The position numbers and the translations under genes were made by a program. A DNA stretch of 64,000 nucleotides from an uncultured Granulosicoccus sp. Lineage in GTDB: Bacteria > Pseudomonadota > Gammaproteobacteria > Granulosicoccales > Granulosicoccaceae. Location of the stretch: the NCBI GenBank assembly GCA_947499955.1, contig CANMQI010000001.1:800864-864863 (forward strand). The letters run 5' to 3'. This document shows positions 48,330 to 58,839 of this stretch, in pieces (within the stretch, counting starts at the first letter, position 1; every line of letters begins with the position of its first letter). The notes beneath the pieces were generated by a model that ran no database searches, was not told the DNA's origin, and saw only the letters and a list, made by a program, of their open reading frames with translations.

Positions 48330-49103
48330 CTATTTCATGGTGAAGACATCGATGTCAAAGTACTTCTTGTTGATTGCCTGATACGTACCGTCCTCACGGA
48401 TCTCTTGCAAGGCCTTGTTCAGACGTTCACGCAGGTCATCGTCTTCCTGACGAACGGCGATACCGACACCATCACCCACGAAGGCCTGATCGGTAATGGG
48501 TTCACCGGCCAACTCACAGCAGGCACCATCATCCGTGCTGTTGACCCAGTCAAGCATGGGCAACAGATCACCAATGACCAGGTCGATACGACCGCTGGCC
48601 ATGTCCAGGTTGACTTCATCCTGAGTCGGGTAGAGGCGAACGTCGGCATCGGGATAGGTCGCTTCGGCGAAGTCAGCCATGGTGGTACCCGATTGCGCAC
48701 CGATAACCTTGTCTTCAAGCGCCTCAGGGCTGAATTCGGTAATCTCGGAACCCTTGGACACCACGTGAGTCATCGCTGCCAGGTAGTAGGGGTCGGTGAA
48801 ATCGACCTGCTTGCTGCGCTCTTCGGTGATGAACATGGAGGCAATGATGAAATCGTACTTGTTGGCAAGCAGGCCGGGAATGATGCCGTCCCAGTCCTGT
48901 GCCACAATCTCGCAATCGGCGCCGATCTTCTCGCACAGGGCCAGGCCGATCTCGACGTCGAATCCCTTGATCTCGCCGCTGGCATCCATGAAGTTGAATG
49001 GAGGATAAGCGCCTTCGGTACCCAGGCGCAGTTCTTCAGCCGAAACGCTGGCAGATGCGAAAGTGCTGGCCAGAGCGAGGACTGTCAGTAGTCGTCTTGT
49101 CAT
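48330..49103 (-). CDS. Periplasmic polar (basic) amino-acid-binding protein
   Basis: A 257-residue family 3 solute-binding protein with a signal peptide (about 1-22, ending ASVSA). The mature start LRLGTEGAYPPFNFMDASGE, then GFDVEIGLALCEKIGADCEIV, QDWDGIIPGLLANKYDFIIASM and RSKQVDFTDPYY, closely follow the lysine/arginine/ornithine- and histidine-binding proteins. Cys pairs at C39-like positions could form a disulfide. It heads the importer operon. Confidence 0.93.
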   Translation of the reverse strand: MTRRLLTVLALASTFASASVSAEELRLGTEGAYPPFNFMDASGEIKGFDVEIGLALCEKIGADCEIVAQDWDGIIPGLLANKYDFIIASMFITEERSKQVDFTDPYYLAAMTHVVSKGSEITEFSPEALEDKVIGAQSGTTMADFAEATYPDADVRLYPTQDEVNLDMASGRIDLVIGDLLPMLDWVNSTDDGACCELAGEPITDQAFVGDGVGIAVRQEDDDLRERLNKALQEIREDGTYQAINKKYFDIDVFTMK

Positions 49104-49136
49104 TCTGATACTCGATTGATCTATAAGCTAGCGGGC

Positions 49137-49165
49137 AGTGTAAAGCCTCGGCAGAGTTTTGACAA
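49137..49165 (-). promoter_or_regulatory. Predicted promoter of the amino acid importer operon
   Basis: On the minus strand TTGTCA (49165-49160), a 17-base spacer and TACACT (49142-49137) lie 34-62 bases upstream of the binding-protein ATG. Spacing is ideal; the boxes match 5/6 and 4/6. Confidence 0.5.
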
Positions 49166-49198
49166 AACAGTTGATGAGCAAATTCTGATCAGCCACGC

Positions 49199-51073
49199 CT
49201 ACTGATTCACGCTTTTATCGAGAGGCTCGGGCATTTCCAGGAATCCGCCGGATTGACGAGCCCACAGACTGGCGTACAGGCCTTCACCCGTCGCCAGCTC
49301 AGCATGTGTTCCCTGTTGCACCACAGCCCCGGCATCCATGACGATCAGACGATCCATCGCCGCAATCGTGGACAGGCGATGCGCAATGGCGATGACGGTC
49401 TTGCCCTGCATCAGGGCGCCGAGATTCTCCTGAATGACAGCCTCCACTTCGCTATCCAGCGCCGAAGTCGCCTCATCCAGCACGAGAATGGGCGCATCTT
49501 TCAGAAACATGCGGGCGATGGCCAGGCGCTGCCGCTGTCCACCAGAGAGCTTGACACCGCGCTCACCCACCTGAGCCTCGTAACCACGCCGCCCTGCCGT
49601 ATCCTCAAGCTGCAGTATGAAATCATGAGCATTCGCACGTCGCGCTGCGGCCTCCACCTCTTCGCGCGATGCATCTCGCCTGCCATAGGCGATATTCTCG
49701 TAGACGGTACGGTGCAGCAATGAAGTGTCCTGCGTCACCACGCCAATGTGCTGACGCAGGCTTTCCTGACGCACGCCTGTGATATCCGTGCCGTCGATCA
49801 GAATTCGCCCGCCTTCGACATCGTACAGACGCAGCAACAGATTGGTCAGCGTGGTCTTGCCGGCCCCCGAGCGCCCGACCAGACCGATCTTCTCGCCACC
49901 GGCAATCTCCAGTGTCAGCTGTTCGATGGCCCCGGCATCCCGACCATAATGAAATCGTACGTTCTCGAACTGGATACGACCCTCTGGCACCGTCAGGTCT
50001 GCAGCACCCGGCTTGTCCTTGATTTCCTGTTTGGTGGAGAGCATCTGCATGCCGTCATAGATCACGCCGATGCTCTCGAACAGGCCGGACAGTTCCCACA
50101 TGATCCAGTGAGACATGCCCTGCAGTCGCAGTACCAGACCGACTCCCACGGCCAGAGCGCCAACGCTGGTCAGGCCGTTGACCCACAGCAACAGGCCCGC
50201 CATGGCGACGCTGAACAGCAATGCTGCGTTGAGCAGGGACAGACAGGTGTTCAGGCCGGTGACCAGGCGAAACTGCGGGTGTACGGTACCCAGAAACCTC
50301 TGCATGCTGTTGCGCGCGTAAGCTGCCTCATGACCAGCATGGGCAAACAGCTTGACGGTCATGATGTTGGTATAACTGTCCACGACCCGCCCCGTCATCT
50401 CCGAACGGGCATCGGCCTGGAGCCGCGAAACGCCTTTCAGGCGTGGCAGAAAATAGCGCAACATCAGCGCATAGGTCACCAGCCAGATGATGAAAGGCAG
50501 GATCATCCACACACTGAACGATGACACCAGCACCATCGCCCCCAGGAAGTAGACGCTGACGTAGACCAGCACATCCAGCACCTTGAGAACTGCATCGCGG
50601 ATGGCCAGAGACGTCTGCATGACCTTGGTGGCGACGCGCCCGGCGAACTCATCCTGATAGAAGGAATAGCTCTGTCCCAGCATCCAGCGATGCGCCTTCC
50701 AGCGAATCGTCATGACGAAATTGCCGATGATGGTCTGATGCAACAGCAGGGAATGGAGCAGCCCGGCCAGGGGCAACAGCACCAGGATGACCACGGCCAT
50801 CCACATCAGTCGATTCGATTCTTCTGCCAGCAAGGTGGCCGGATCTCTATTGCCCAGCCAGTCGACCAGGTTGCCCAGAAACGCAAACAGACTGATTTCC
50901 AGTACCGAGATGATGGCGGAGAGCAGCCCCATGAGCAGCAACCAATGCCACGAAGCACCAATGTAATGCCACAGGAACGGCACCAACGTGGCGGGTGGCC
51001 GGGTGGGCGCCGATTCTGGAAAGGGCTCGATGCGGTTCTCGAAATAGCCCAGAAAACGATCCACCAGACTCAT
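49199..51073 (-). CDS. ABC exporter, fused membrane and ATPase domains (MsbA/multidrug type)
   Basis: A 624-residue half-transporter that works as a homodimer. Six membrane helices lie in about 30-320. The nucleotide-binding domain (about 350-600) has Walker A GLVGRSGAGKTTLTNLLLRL (about 397-416), signature KLSGGQRQRLAIARMFL (about 507-523), Walker B ILVLDEATSALDSEVEA and switch His in IAIAHRLSTI. Lipids, drugs or peptides are possible cargo. The upstream four-helix protein gene overlaps its start by 4 bases. Confidence 0.92.
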   Translation of the reverse strand: MSLVDRFLGYFENRIEPFPESAPTRPPATLVPFLWHYIGASWHWLLLMGLLSAIISVLEISLFAFLGNLVDWLGNRDPATLLAEESNRLMWMAVVILVLLPLAGLLHSLLLHQTIIGNFVMTIRWKAHRWMLGQSYSFYQDEFAGRVATKVMQTSLAIRDAVLKVLDVLVYVSVYFLGAMVLVSSFSVWMILPFIIWLVTYALMLRYFLPRLKGVSRLQADARSEMTGRVVDSYTNIMTVKLFAHAGHEAAYARNSMQRFLGTVHPQFRLVTGLNTCLSLLNAALLFSVAMAGLLLWVNGLTSVGALAVGVGLVLRLQGMSHWIMWELSGLFESIGVIYDGMQMLSTKQEIKDKPGAADLTVPEGRIQFENVRFHYGRDAGAIEQLTLEIAGGEKIGLVGRSGAGKTTLTNLLLRLYDVEGGRILIDGTDITGVRQESLRQHIGVVTQDTSLLHRTVYENIAYGRRDASREEVEAAARRANAHDFILQLEDTAGRRGYEAQVGERGVKLSGGQRQRLAIARMFLKDAPILVLDEATSALDSEVEAVIQENLGALMQGKTVIAIAHRLSTIAAMDRLIVMDAGAVVQQGTHAELATGEGLYASLWARQSGGFLEMPEPLDKSVNQ

Positions 51074-51516
51074 GATGATTTACTCACAGTATTGCTGATG
51101 ACATTGATATTCTCCCAGACGAACCACAGTGCAGACAGTGTGGCAACCGCTATCAGAGAGCTGAGCACGCCCACCGGAGACGAGGCCAGCCAACCGAGCA
51201 ACCCGGTGGCCAGGATAAACATGACAAAGGCAGACGTTGCACAGGCAGTACCCACGCCCCGGACGGAGGAGACCTTGTCCAGCAGGCTTTGTGGCATGGT
51301 ATCCAGACCGGCCAGCTCGATGCTCAGGCGTACGTCGGTGTACAAGGCCACCAGAAACAGCAATGACGACAGCAGAAACAACAGGAATACCGCTTGCGCC
51401 ATTCGGCTGCGAATGCCATAGCGCAGGACATGTGCTGCAATCGATAACGAAAAGCCCGACATGAGATCACTGATGAAGGCCACCTGGCCTGTGTGCAGTT
51501 CTGATAATTCTCGCAT
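51070..51516 (-). CDS. Four-helix inner-membrane protein, unknown function
   Basis: A 148-residue protein I do not recognise. The sequence has four hydrophobic segments (about 17-30, 40-60, 94-112 and 115-132), with a short polar loop SIELAGLDTMPQSLLDKVSS between the second and third. Its stop overlaps the start of the ABC exporter gene (ATGA), suggesting it accompanies or regulates the exporter. Divergent from the GTPase pair by 18 bases. Confidence 0.7.
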   Translation of the reverse strand: MRELSELHTGQVAFISDLMSGFSLSIAAHVLRYGIRSRMAQAVFLLFLLSSLLFLVALYTDVRLSIELAGLDTMPQSLLDKVSSVRGVGTACATSAFVMFILATGLLGWLASSPVGVLSSLIAVATLSALWFVWENINVISNTVSKSS

Positions 51517-51534
51517 TGGCGGAGTATACGGGAG

Positions 51535-52644
51535 ATGAACCTGAAGCCTGGCTGGAGACGTTGGTTACAGGCCCTGGTACAACCCGAGCCAAGCCCTGCG
51601 CTGGAAGAGGCATTGTCACGACACCGCGACACCTTGCCGGTATTGTGGCTGCTGGGAAAGACGGGGGCTGGCAAGTCCTCCGTCATTCAGCGTCTGACGG
51701 GAGATTCACGTGCGCAGATCGGTAACGGTTTCGAGCCGTGCACCCGTAGTGCCATGCACTATGACCACCCGCAGGATGCGCCGGTCATGCGATTTCTCGA
51801 CACACGCGGCCTCGGCGAAGCCCGTTATGACCCGGCCGCTGATCTGGCGGCAGCCCGTGGTGGCAGTCATGCCTTGCTGGTGCTGACACGGGTAGACGAT
51901 CCCGCACAGGCCGCGCTGATAACGGCACTGGAATCGTTGACTCGCAGCGACGCTCGGCTGGCTACCCTGCATCTGCACACGGCCCTGCACAGCCTGTCGG
52001 ACGCTGAACGGGAACGAGCGATACAGTTCAACAGCGAACAGGTCGCCACGGCCTTGCAGCGCAAGCCGGCCACGGTTCGTATCGACTTCACCGATCCGGA
52101 CGACGGCTTCGACGACCCGGACGTCGGTCTGGCGGATCTTCGAGAGGCCATCATCGCCCTGGTGCCGGAGCTTGCTCGCGTGTTGAGCCGCAGCGATGGC
52201 CACAATCAGGAAGAAACGCTCTACCTCTCCATGCGCCGGGAAATAACCGGCTACGCCAGTGCCGCCGCCGCCGTGGATCTGGTACCCGCCGTCGGACTGG
52301 TCGCGGTGCCCAGCCTGCAGGGCAAGATGTTGCACGCCCTGGCAGGTCGTTACGATATCGACTGGGATCGCCGTATCGCCACCGAGTTCATCGCAGCACT
52401 GGGCAGCGGCTTTCTGTACCGCTACGTGCTGTCGCTGGGTAGCCGTCAGCTGGCCAAGCTCATTCCGGTTTACGGTCAGACGGCCGGTGCCGCGGCGGCC
52501 GCCAGCATCAGTTTTGCCAGTACCTACGCGCTGGGTCGCGCTGCCTGTCTGTACCTCTACCGCCGCAAGCATAATCAGACTGTGGATCCGGACGTGTTGC
52601 GCGAAGCCTTTGTACAGGCCTTCAAGGAACAGAAGAAACCATGA
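51535..52644 (+). CDS. GTPase with C-terminal DUF697-like membrane domain
   Basis: A 369-residue protein. The G domain (about 30-215) has G1 LLGKTGAGKSSVI (about 39-51), G3 DTRGLGEA (about 88-95) and a G4-like TRVD (about 117-120). It is followed by a helical, hydrophobic region rich in Ala and Gly (about 235-345: AAAAVDLVPAVGLVAVPSLQ, GQTAGAAAAASISFAS), matching the DUF697/YcjF-type membrane module. Its stop overlaps the start of the second GTPase gene by 4 bases. Confidence 0.8.
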   Translation: MNLKPGWRRWLQALVQPEPSPALEEALSRHRDTLPVLWLLGKTGAGKSSVIQRLTGDSRAQIGNGFEPCTRSAMHYDHPQDAPVMRFLDTRGLGEARYDPAADLAAARGGSHALLVLTRVDDPAQAALITALESLTRSDARLATLHLHTALHSLSDAERERAIQFNSEQVATALQRKPATVRIDFTDPDDGFDDPDVGLADLREAIIALVPELARVLSRSDGHNQEETLYLSMRREITGYASAAAAVDLVPAVGLVAVPSLQGKMLHALAGRYDIDWDRRIATEFIAALGSGFLYRYVLSLGSRQLAKLIPVYGQTAGAAAAASISFASTYALGRAACLYLYRRKHNQTVDPDVLREAFVQAFKEQKKP

Positions 52645-54251
52645 AACTACTGTCGTTGTTCAGGAGCACTGCCCGCAGTGCAGTCTGGTACGTCGCACTG
52701 GTAATCGTTTTGCCGATGGTCAGCCTCAGCATTCTCGGCCTGCTCTACCTGTGGCAGAACAACTACCTGTTGCTGGTACTCGCAGGCTGGCTGGTGATCA
52801 CACTGGCAGGCTATGGCCTGTTCAGGTTCCTGCCTCGCGAGAGACAGATGGCAACCGGCACCCGCTCGGCGACGACGGAGAATCTGACGGAGACACTTCC
52901 GGACAGGCTGGATGAGCAGGCTGACTGGACCGATCAGGACCGCGCACTGTGGCAAACCATGTGCGCCGTGATCGAAGAGCGGCTGAAGGAGGACATGCCC
53001 TGGCAAGGCCTGCCCGATGAAACCCTGGAGCTGCTCTCGATCGTGTCGAGCCACTACAACCCGCGCAGAGGTGGCAAGTCCGGCGACGGATCAGGTGGGC
53101 TGGAATATCGCTTTACCCTGCCGGAAGCATTGCTGGTGTTGTCTGTCGCCAGCGCCCGCTATCGCAATGTCATCCTGCAACACATCCCGTTTGCCGAGAA
53201 AGTGACGGTCGCCTCACTGGTCACACTGTACGACCGGCAGCACGACATTCGAACGGGATACACCTGGCTGAACAATATCCGCCGAACCCTGCGTCTGGCC
53301 AATCCGTTGGCGGCAGCCATCGGCGAATTACGTGACCAGTTCACCAACCGGGTATTCGATCATCTGAGCAACAATGTGCAACGCGACCTGAAACGTCTGC
53401 TGCTGCAGGAAGTGGTTCAGGTCGGCATGGATCTGTACAGCGGCAGACTCAAGACCTCGACCGCCGAACTGCAGGACTATCGTAGCCGTGCCTACCAGGA
53501 AGATCTGCAACAGAGCGCACCACTGATCGAGCCCCTCAGAATCGTCATCATCGGACAGACCAGTGCGGGCAAGTCCTCGCTGATCAATTCCCTGGCCGAC
53601 ACCCTGAATGCCGAGATCGATATTCTGCCCACGACCGATCGTCTCGTTACACACAGACTGCAACTCGAGGGCGCTGCCCCCATGCACCTGATCGACACGG
53701 TGGGTCTGGATCAGGACAGTACTGATCCCGATACGCTGACGCGACTGGCAGTCCATGCCGATATGGTGCTGTTGACCGTACGAGCCAACCAACCGGCAAG
53801 AGCACCTGATCAGCAGGTCTGGGAAATTCTGCAGGAAGCCTTTGCCAATCTACCCAGACGACGACCCCCACCGCTGATGCTGGTCATGACCCACATCGAT
53901 CAGCTCACACCTCGGGCACTGTGGTCCCCTCCCTATGTGCTCGATAGCGATGATCGCAAGGCTGTCAGCATTCGCGCGGCCTTGCAAAGCGCCCTGGTTC
54001 AGATCGGATTGCCGGAGGGAACGCCGGCGGTGCCGGTCTGTCTGTCTGTCGAGAAGGGTCGCTACAATGTCGAAGCCGTCGCCGCACAACTCATGATGCT
54101 GCAAGACAATGCAACTCTGACCCAGCTGAATCGCCGACGTGTCGAACGCGGGGAACAGGCTGTCAGCTGGCAGCAACGCTGGTCACAGGTCAAGCGTCTG
54201 GGCCAGGTGCTGGGCCGCGCCGCGACCGGCCGGAGCGAATCGGACTCCTGA
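52641..54251 (+). CDS. Membrane-anchored GTPase (dynamin/YcjX-like), partner of upstream GTPase
   Basis: A 536-residue protein. Two N-terminal membrane helices (about 14-36 and 42-63) precede a helical middle region (about 90-300) and a C-terminal G domain: G1 IIGQTSAGKSSLINSL (about 302-317), G2-like PTTDRLVTH, G3 DTVGLDQD (about 349-356) and G4 MTHIDQL (about 418-424, THID in place of NKxD). The pairing with an adjacent DUF697 GTPase resembles envelope-stress or membrane-remodelling GTPase pairs, but the role is not known. Translation is coupled by ATGA. Confidence 0.8.
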   Translation: MKLLSLFRSTARSAVWYVALVIVLPMVSLSILGLLYLWQNNYLLLVLAGWLVITLAGYGLFRFLPRERQMATGTRSATTENLTETLPDRLDEQADWTDQDRALWQTMCAVIEERLKEDMPWQGLPDETLELLSIVSSHYNPRRGGKSGDGSGGLEYRFTLPEALLVLSVASARYRNVILQHIPFAEKVTVASLVTLYDRQHDIRTGYTWLNNIRRTLRLANPLAAAIGELRDQFTNRVFDHLSNNVQRDLKRLLLQEVVQVGMDLYSGRLKTSTAELQDYRSRAYQEDLQQSAPLIEPLRIVIIGQTSAGKSSLINSLADTLNAEIDILPTTDRLVTHRLQLEGAAPMHLIDTVGLDQDSTDPDTLTRLAVHADMVLLTVRANQPARAPDQQVWEILQEAFANLPRRRPPPLMLVMTHIDQLTPRALWSPPYVLDSDDRKAVSIRAALQSALVQIGLPEGTPAVPVCLSVEKGRYNVEAVAAQLMMLQDNATLTQLNRRRVERGEQAVSWQQRWSQVKRLGQVLGRAATGRSESDS

Positions 54252-54293
54252 TACGCAAGTGTTGCTCCGGGCAGGACCCTTCACCCTTCACCC

Positions 54294-54931
<638 letters not shown>

Positions 54932-54952
54932 TATGCCCCAGAGATCCCATTC

Positions 54953-57397
54953 ATGATTGACAGACTCTACGGTGCGCTGAGCAGACTCCCGCAGCGACTC
55001 ATGTCTCACTGGGTGAAGCCCGCTGTACTACCGATCGAGCCTGCCAGACTGATCAATCCGGAACGACCGGTCTTGTACGTACTGGAAGTGGGCGGCGTGG
55101 CTGATCGCACTGCCCTGCAGCTGGTTTGCGCCCGCCACGGCCTGCCCGATCCTTCCGGTCGGCTACTGTTCGGAAACCTGCAGGAGAGTTCCTCTGTCGA
55201 CATCCTCAAGCAGCGACAGGGCACCGTGTTCAGGCCCTATCGCCGGTTATTGTCACGACGACTGTCCAGAATCGTCGCCGCCGGCATGGAAGACGGTGCC
55301 GGTGAACTGCAGATCGTACCCGTTGCTGTCTACTGGGGGCAGGCCCCGGACAAGGAATCGTCCGTGTGGAGGCTCTGGTTCACCGAGAACTGGAACTTCG
55401 CCGGACGCAGTCGCAAGTTCATGACCACTCTGCTGCATGGGCGAAACACACTGCTGAGCATCAGCGAGCCGCTCTCCTTCGACACCTTGCGCAGCAGCGG
55501 CGAACCGCCGGAAGTCCTGGAGCGCAAGTTGTCCCGTATTCTCCGGGTGCATTTCCGGCAGCGACGTAACGCCACCCTCGGGCCCGATCAGTCGCATCGT
55601 CGCATGCTGATCGATCACGTCCTGGCCGATGCCTCCGTTCGCCAGGCCATTGTCACCGAAGCCGCCGGCAAATCACCGGCCAGAGTACGTCGTCATGCCG
55701 AAAAGTATGCCTATGAAATAGCAGCTGATGTGTCCTACCCGACCGTACGCATTCTCAACAAACTGCTGACAAGACTCTGGAACGAGCTCTATGAAGGTGT
55801 TGAACTGCACGGCCTCGAACGCCTGAAATCTGTGGCTGACGGTCATGAGCTGGTCTATGTCCCCTGCCATCGCAGTCATATCGACTATCTGTTGCTGTCC
55901 TATATCCTGTACCGGCAAGGTTATGCCCTGCCGCATATCGCAGCCGGCATCAACCTGAACCTGCCTCTGGTGGGAGGATTGCTGCGTCGTGGCGGTGCGT
56001 TCTTCCTGCGACGCACCTTTGCGGGTAATCCCTTGTACACCGCTGTGTTCAACGGCTACCTCAAGGAAATCCTGCAACGTGGCCATGCACTGGAGTACTT
56101 CGTTGAAGGTGGACGCAGCCGAACCGGTCGACTGTTGCCACCCAAGGGAGGCATGCTGGCAATGACGGTGCATGCCTACCTGCAAAAACCCCGCACCCCG
56201 GTGGTCTTTGTCCCGATCTACCTGGGCTATGAACGCCTGCTGGAAGGACGCGCCTTCACCAGTGAATTGTCCGGTGGCAAGAAACAGAAGGAAACCGTAC
56301 TGGCACTGCTGAAGTCCTTGCGTTCGCTCAAGGAAGACTATGGGCGGGTCTATGTGAACTTCGGTGAGCCGATTTCACTATCCTCGCTACTGGACACGCA
56401 CCAGAGAGAATGGCGGCATCTCCCGCCTTGCCATGAACGACCCGACTGGCTCAAGCCGCTGGTGAGTGATCTGGGCAACCAGATCATGCAGAACATCAAT
56501 GAAGCGGCCTGCGTAACACCGATCAGCCTGCTGGCTACCACCATGCTGGCCACGGCTCGAGGACGTATCAGTCGAGAAGAGCTGGTACAGCAGATCAACA
56601 TGTACCAGCAGCTTCTCAAGTCGGCGCACTCACATTCACTGGTAGAAGTGCCGGACATCGATGCTTCTGACTTGATCGAACATGGCATCCGCCTGGGCTT
56701 CATCGAGACCCACTCCGACAGCCTCGGCCCCATCATCCAGGTTTGCGCCGGCCAGATGGCACCCTTGCTGTATTTTCGCAACAACATCCTGCATCTGCTG
56801 ACACTACCGGCCCTGATAGCTGCTGCATTTTCCAACACTGGCACCCGCAATGATGTGCATCTGCGTAACCTGTTATCACTGACCTTCCCCTTTCTACAGG
56901 GTGAGCTGTTCCTGCCAACTGAACTGCCTCGTCCGGTTATTGACGGCAGTTTGAGCGCCCTGGTGGACGCCGGCCTGCTGCATGTCAAGGAAGGTGTATG
57001 GCATCGCGCCCCGGCAGGCTCACTACAGGCCGTCTCGTTGATGCGTCTGGCACAGGTTGTCATGCCGGCTCTGGAACGTCATTATCTGTGCGCCTCCCTG
57101 CTCGCTCGTGCGCCGGAAGGACAATTGAGCAGTGAGGAACTGGCCAGACGTAACCTGCTCGGCGCTGAAAGGCTTGCCGGTACCCATGGCGGTGAAGTCA
57201 GTGAACTGTTTGACAAGCATCTGCACACGATCTTCGTCGATGGGCTGGTCAGACACGGCTACGTTCTGCGCGATAACGGCATGCTGATTCCCCAGGCCTC
57301 CATGCTGGAAGTCGAGAGCGAAGCGCGCACGCTGCTGGGTGAACAGAATCGGCACGCCATCATCAATGCAGCCCTGGCAGCCAGTAACGTTTCCTGA
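54953..57397 (+). CDS. plsB: Glycerol-3-phosphate 1-O-acyltransferase PlsB
   Basis: Transfers an acyl chain to the sn-1 position of glycerol-3-phosphate at the inner membrane, starting phospholipid synthesis. With ATG 54953 it has 814 residues (E. coli PlsB 806). The acyltransferase motifs are VPCHRSHIDYLLLSYIL (HX4D), GAFFLRRTFAGN, EGGRSRTGRLLPPKGGML and VPIYLGYERL. An in-frame ATG at 54902 would overlap the AhpD-like gene; the strong GGAGGAG at 54917-54923 is too far from 54953 to be its ribosome binding site. Confidence 0.96.
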   Translation: MIDRLYGALSRLPQRLMSHWVKPAVLPIEPARLINPERPVLYVLEVGGVADRTALQLVCARHGLPDPSGRLLFGNLQESSSVDILKQRQGTVFRPYRRLLSRRLSRIVAAGMEDGAGELQIVPVAVYWGQAPDKESSVWRLWFTENWNFAGRSRKFMTTLLHGRNTLLSISEPLSFDTLRSSGEPPEVLERKLSRILRVHFRQRRNATLGPDQSHRRMLIDHVLADASVRQAIVTEAAGKSPARVRRHAEKYAYEIAADVSYPTVRILNKLLTRLWNELYEGVELHGLERLKSVADGHELVYVPCHRSHIDYLLLSYILYRQGYALPHIAAGINLNLPLVGGLLRRGGAFFLRRTFAGNPLYTAVFNGYLKEILQRGHALEYFVEGGRSRTGRLLPPKGGMLAMTVHAYLQKPRTPVVFVPIYLGYERLLEGRAFTSELSGGKKQKETVLALLKSLRSLKEDYGRVYVNFGEPISLSSLLDTHQREWRHLPPCHERPDWLKPLVSDLGNQIMQNINEAACVTPISLLATTMLATARGRISREELVQQINMYQQLLKSAHSHSLVEVPDIDASDLIEHGIRLGFIETHSDSLGPIIQVCAGQMAPLLYFRNNILHLLTLPALIAAAFSNTGTRNDVHLRNLLSLTFPFLQGELFLPTELPRPVIDGSLSALVDAGLLHVKEGVWHRAPAGSLQAVSLMRLAQVVMPALERHYLCASLLARAPEGQLSSEELARRNLLGAERLAGTHGGEVSELFDKHLHTIFVDGLVRHGYVLRDNGMLIPQASMLEVESEARTLLGEQNRHAIINAALAASNVS

Positions 57398-57478
57398 GCT
57401 CTCAGATCGTCGCCCGGTACGGTACATGCACTCAGAATCGTTCCGAATTCCGTATTCCGATCTGACACTGAGGTTTCA

Positions 57479-58813
57479 ATGTCCCGTCCTATTTGTAACA
57501 AGACTACTGCAGGCGTTTGTTCTGTCGCCCTGTCGGCACTGCTATGTACGCCGGCACTGGCGGGTGATGCACGCTCTATCGCACTCGGCGGTTCCGTGAT
57601 TGCCAACGGCCAGGGCGTGCACGGTGCCGTGGAAAACCCGGCCTCCCTGATGGCCATGAAACGTCGGGAGGAAGGTTTTCACTTTCGTATCGGCTTTGCG
57701 ATGGAATTGCGCGATACCGGTGACGCCATCGATGTCCTGACCGACGATGAGAACGAAGACATCATCGATGACATCGAAGCCGAGATCGATATTCTGAGTC
57801 AATCCCAGGTCCAGTGCGATCCGATCTTCGGCGATGGCGGTGATATCTGTGTCGATGATACACAGGCTGTCGCCGACCTTTCCGGCCGTTTGCTGGATAT
57901 CCTGGATACCCTTGATGATGAAACCATCGATGGTCAGGCCGCTCTCGATATGGGAGTCGCCTTCACCGGCAAGGCCTGGCCGATGGCTGTCAATCTGAGA
58001 TTCAGCGGCACCGCCGCTGGTACGCCGGACATTGCCGATGGAGACCGTGGCTACATATCCGAGTTCCAGGACCTGCTGGGTGACAATGTACTGACCCTGG
58101 ATGAAGCGCGCGACTCGCAGTTCCTTGAAGCCAACGCTCTGGGTGCAACGCTCGAAGTCCAGCAACCGGAGGATGTCCTGCAATCCGAGGCTCGAGGAGC
58201 AGGATTGGCCAGAGCCCAACTGGGCATCAGCTTTGCCAGGTCGTTCAATGTGGGCAATTACATTGTAGATGCAGGTATAACTCCCAAGATCTCTACCCTG
58301 GTCGCCTATGATGTGGCCATTCGCGTGGAAGACGAGTTCGAGGACACCACCCGATCCATTCAGGACCGACTGGACGACAGCGAAGTTACCGAAAGTTCGT
58401 TTACCTTCGATGCCGGTGCCTCCATGGCCTTGCCCACCCTGCCCATTCGAGTAGCCGCTGTGTTGCGCAACGTCATTGCCGAATCGGTCAAGACCGAGAA
58501 CAACTACGAATTCGAAACCACGCCACAGCTGGTTGTCGGTGCGCACTACCAGAGAGGCATGCTGAGTATCAGCGGTGACCTGGCGTTGAACGAGAGCAAG
58601 GTGGATAACTTCGAAACACAGAAAATGGGTATCGGTGTGGAATTCGGGACACGCAAGTTCGCGATCCGCGGTGGAATCAGTACCGACCAGTCACGCGATG
58701 AAGATGCAACCTCGGTCAGTCTTGGCTTCGGGCTCGGTCCATTGCAGGTCGGTGCCCGCCTGGCCGGCATGGAATCTCTCGAAGCCGGCGCCCAGCTTGC
58801 CTACAGCTTCTGA
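57479..58813 (+). CDS. TraF-like outer-membrane beta-barrel protein
   Basis: A 444-residue exported protein. The signal peptide (about 1-28, ending PALAG) is followed by DARSIALGGSVIANGQGVHG and AVENPASLMAMKRREEGFHFRI, the opening seen in FadL-related barrels and the TraF_2 (conjugal transfer protein TraF) family. The middle is very acidic (TDDENEDIIDDIEAEIDIL). The C-terminus alternates strands and ends in Phe (LEAGAQLAYSF), the outer-membrane insertion signal. No conjugation genes are nearby, so a role in transfer is unlikely. Confidence 0.78.
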   Translation: MSRPICNKTTAGVCSVALSALLCTPALAGDARSIALGGSVIANGQGVHGAVENPASLMAMKRREEGFHFRIGFAMELRDTGDAIDVLTDDENEDIIDDIEAEIDILSQSQVQCDPIFGDGGDICVDDTQAVADLSGRLLDILDTLDDETIDGQAALDMGVAFTGKAWPMAVNLRFSGTAAGTPDIADGDRGYISEFQDLLGDNVLTLDEARDSQFLEANALGATLEVQQPEDVLQSEARGAGLARAQLGISFARSFNVGNYIVDAGITPKISTLVAYDVAIRVEDEFEDTTRSIQDRLDDSEVTESSFTFDAGASMALPTLPIRVAAVLRNVIAESVKTENNYEFETTPQLVVGAHYQRGMLSISGDLALNESKVDNFETQKMGIGVEFGTRKFAIRGGISTDQSRDEDATSVSLGFGLGPLQVGARLAGMESLEAGAQLAYSF

Positions 58814-58839
58814 GCCCCGATCAATCATGAACCCTGGCC

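Noticed and set aside
57479..58813. FadL fatty acid transporter
   Set aside because: Only the first 60 residues recall FadL; the acidic central region and missing hatch motifs fit TraF-like barrels better.
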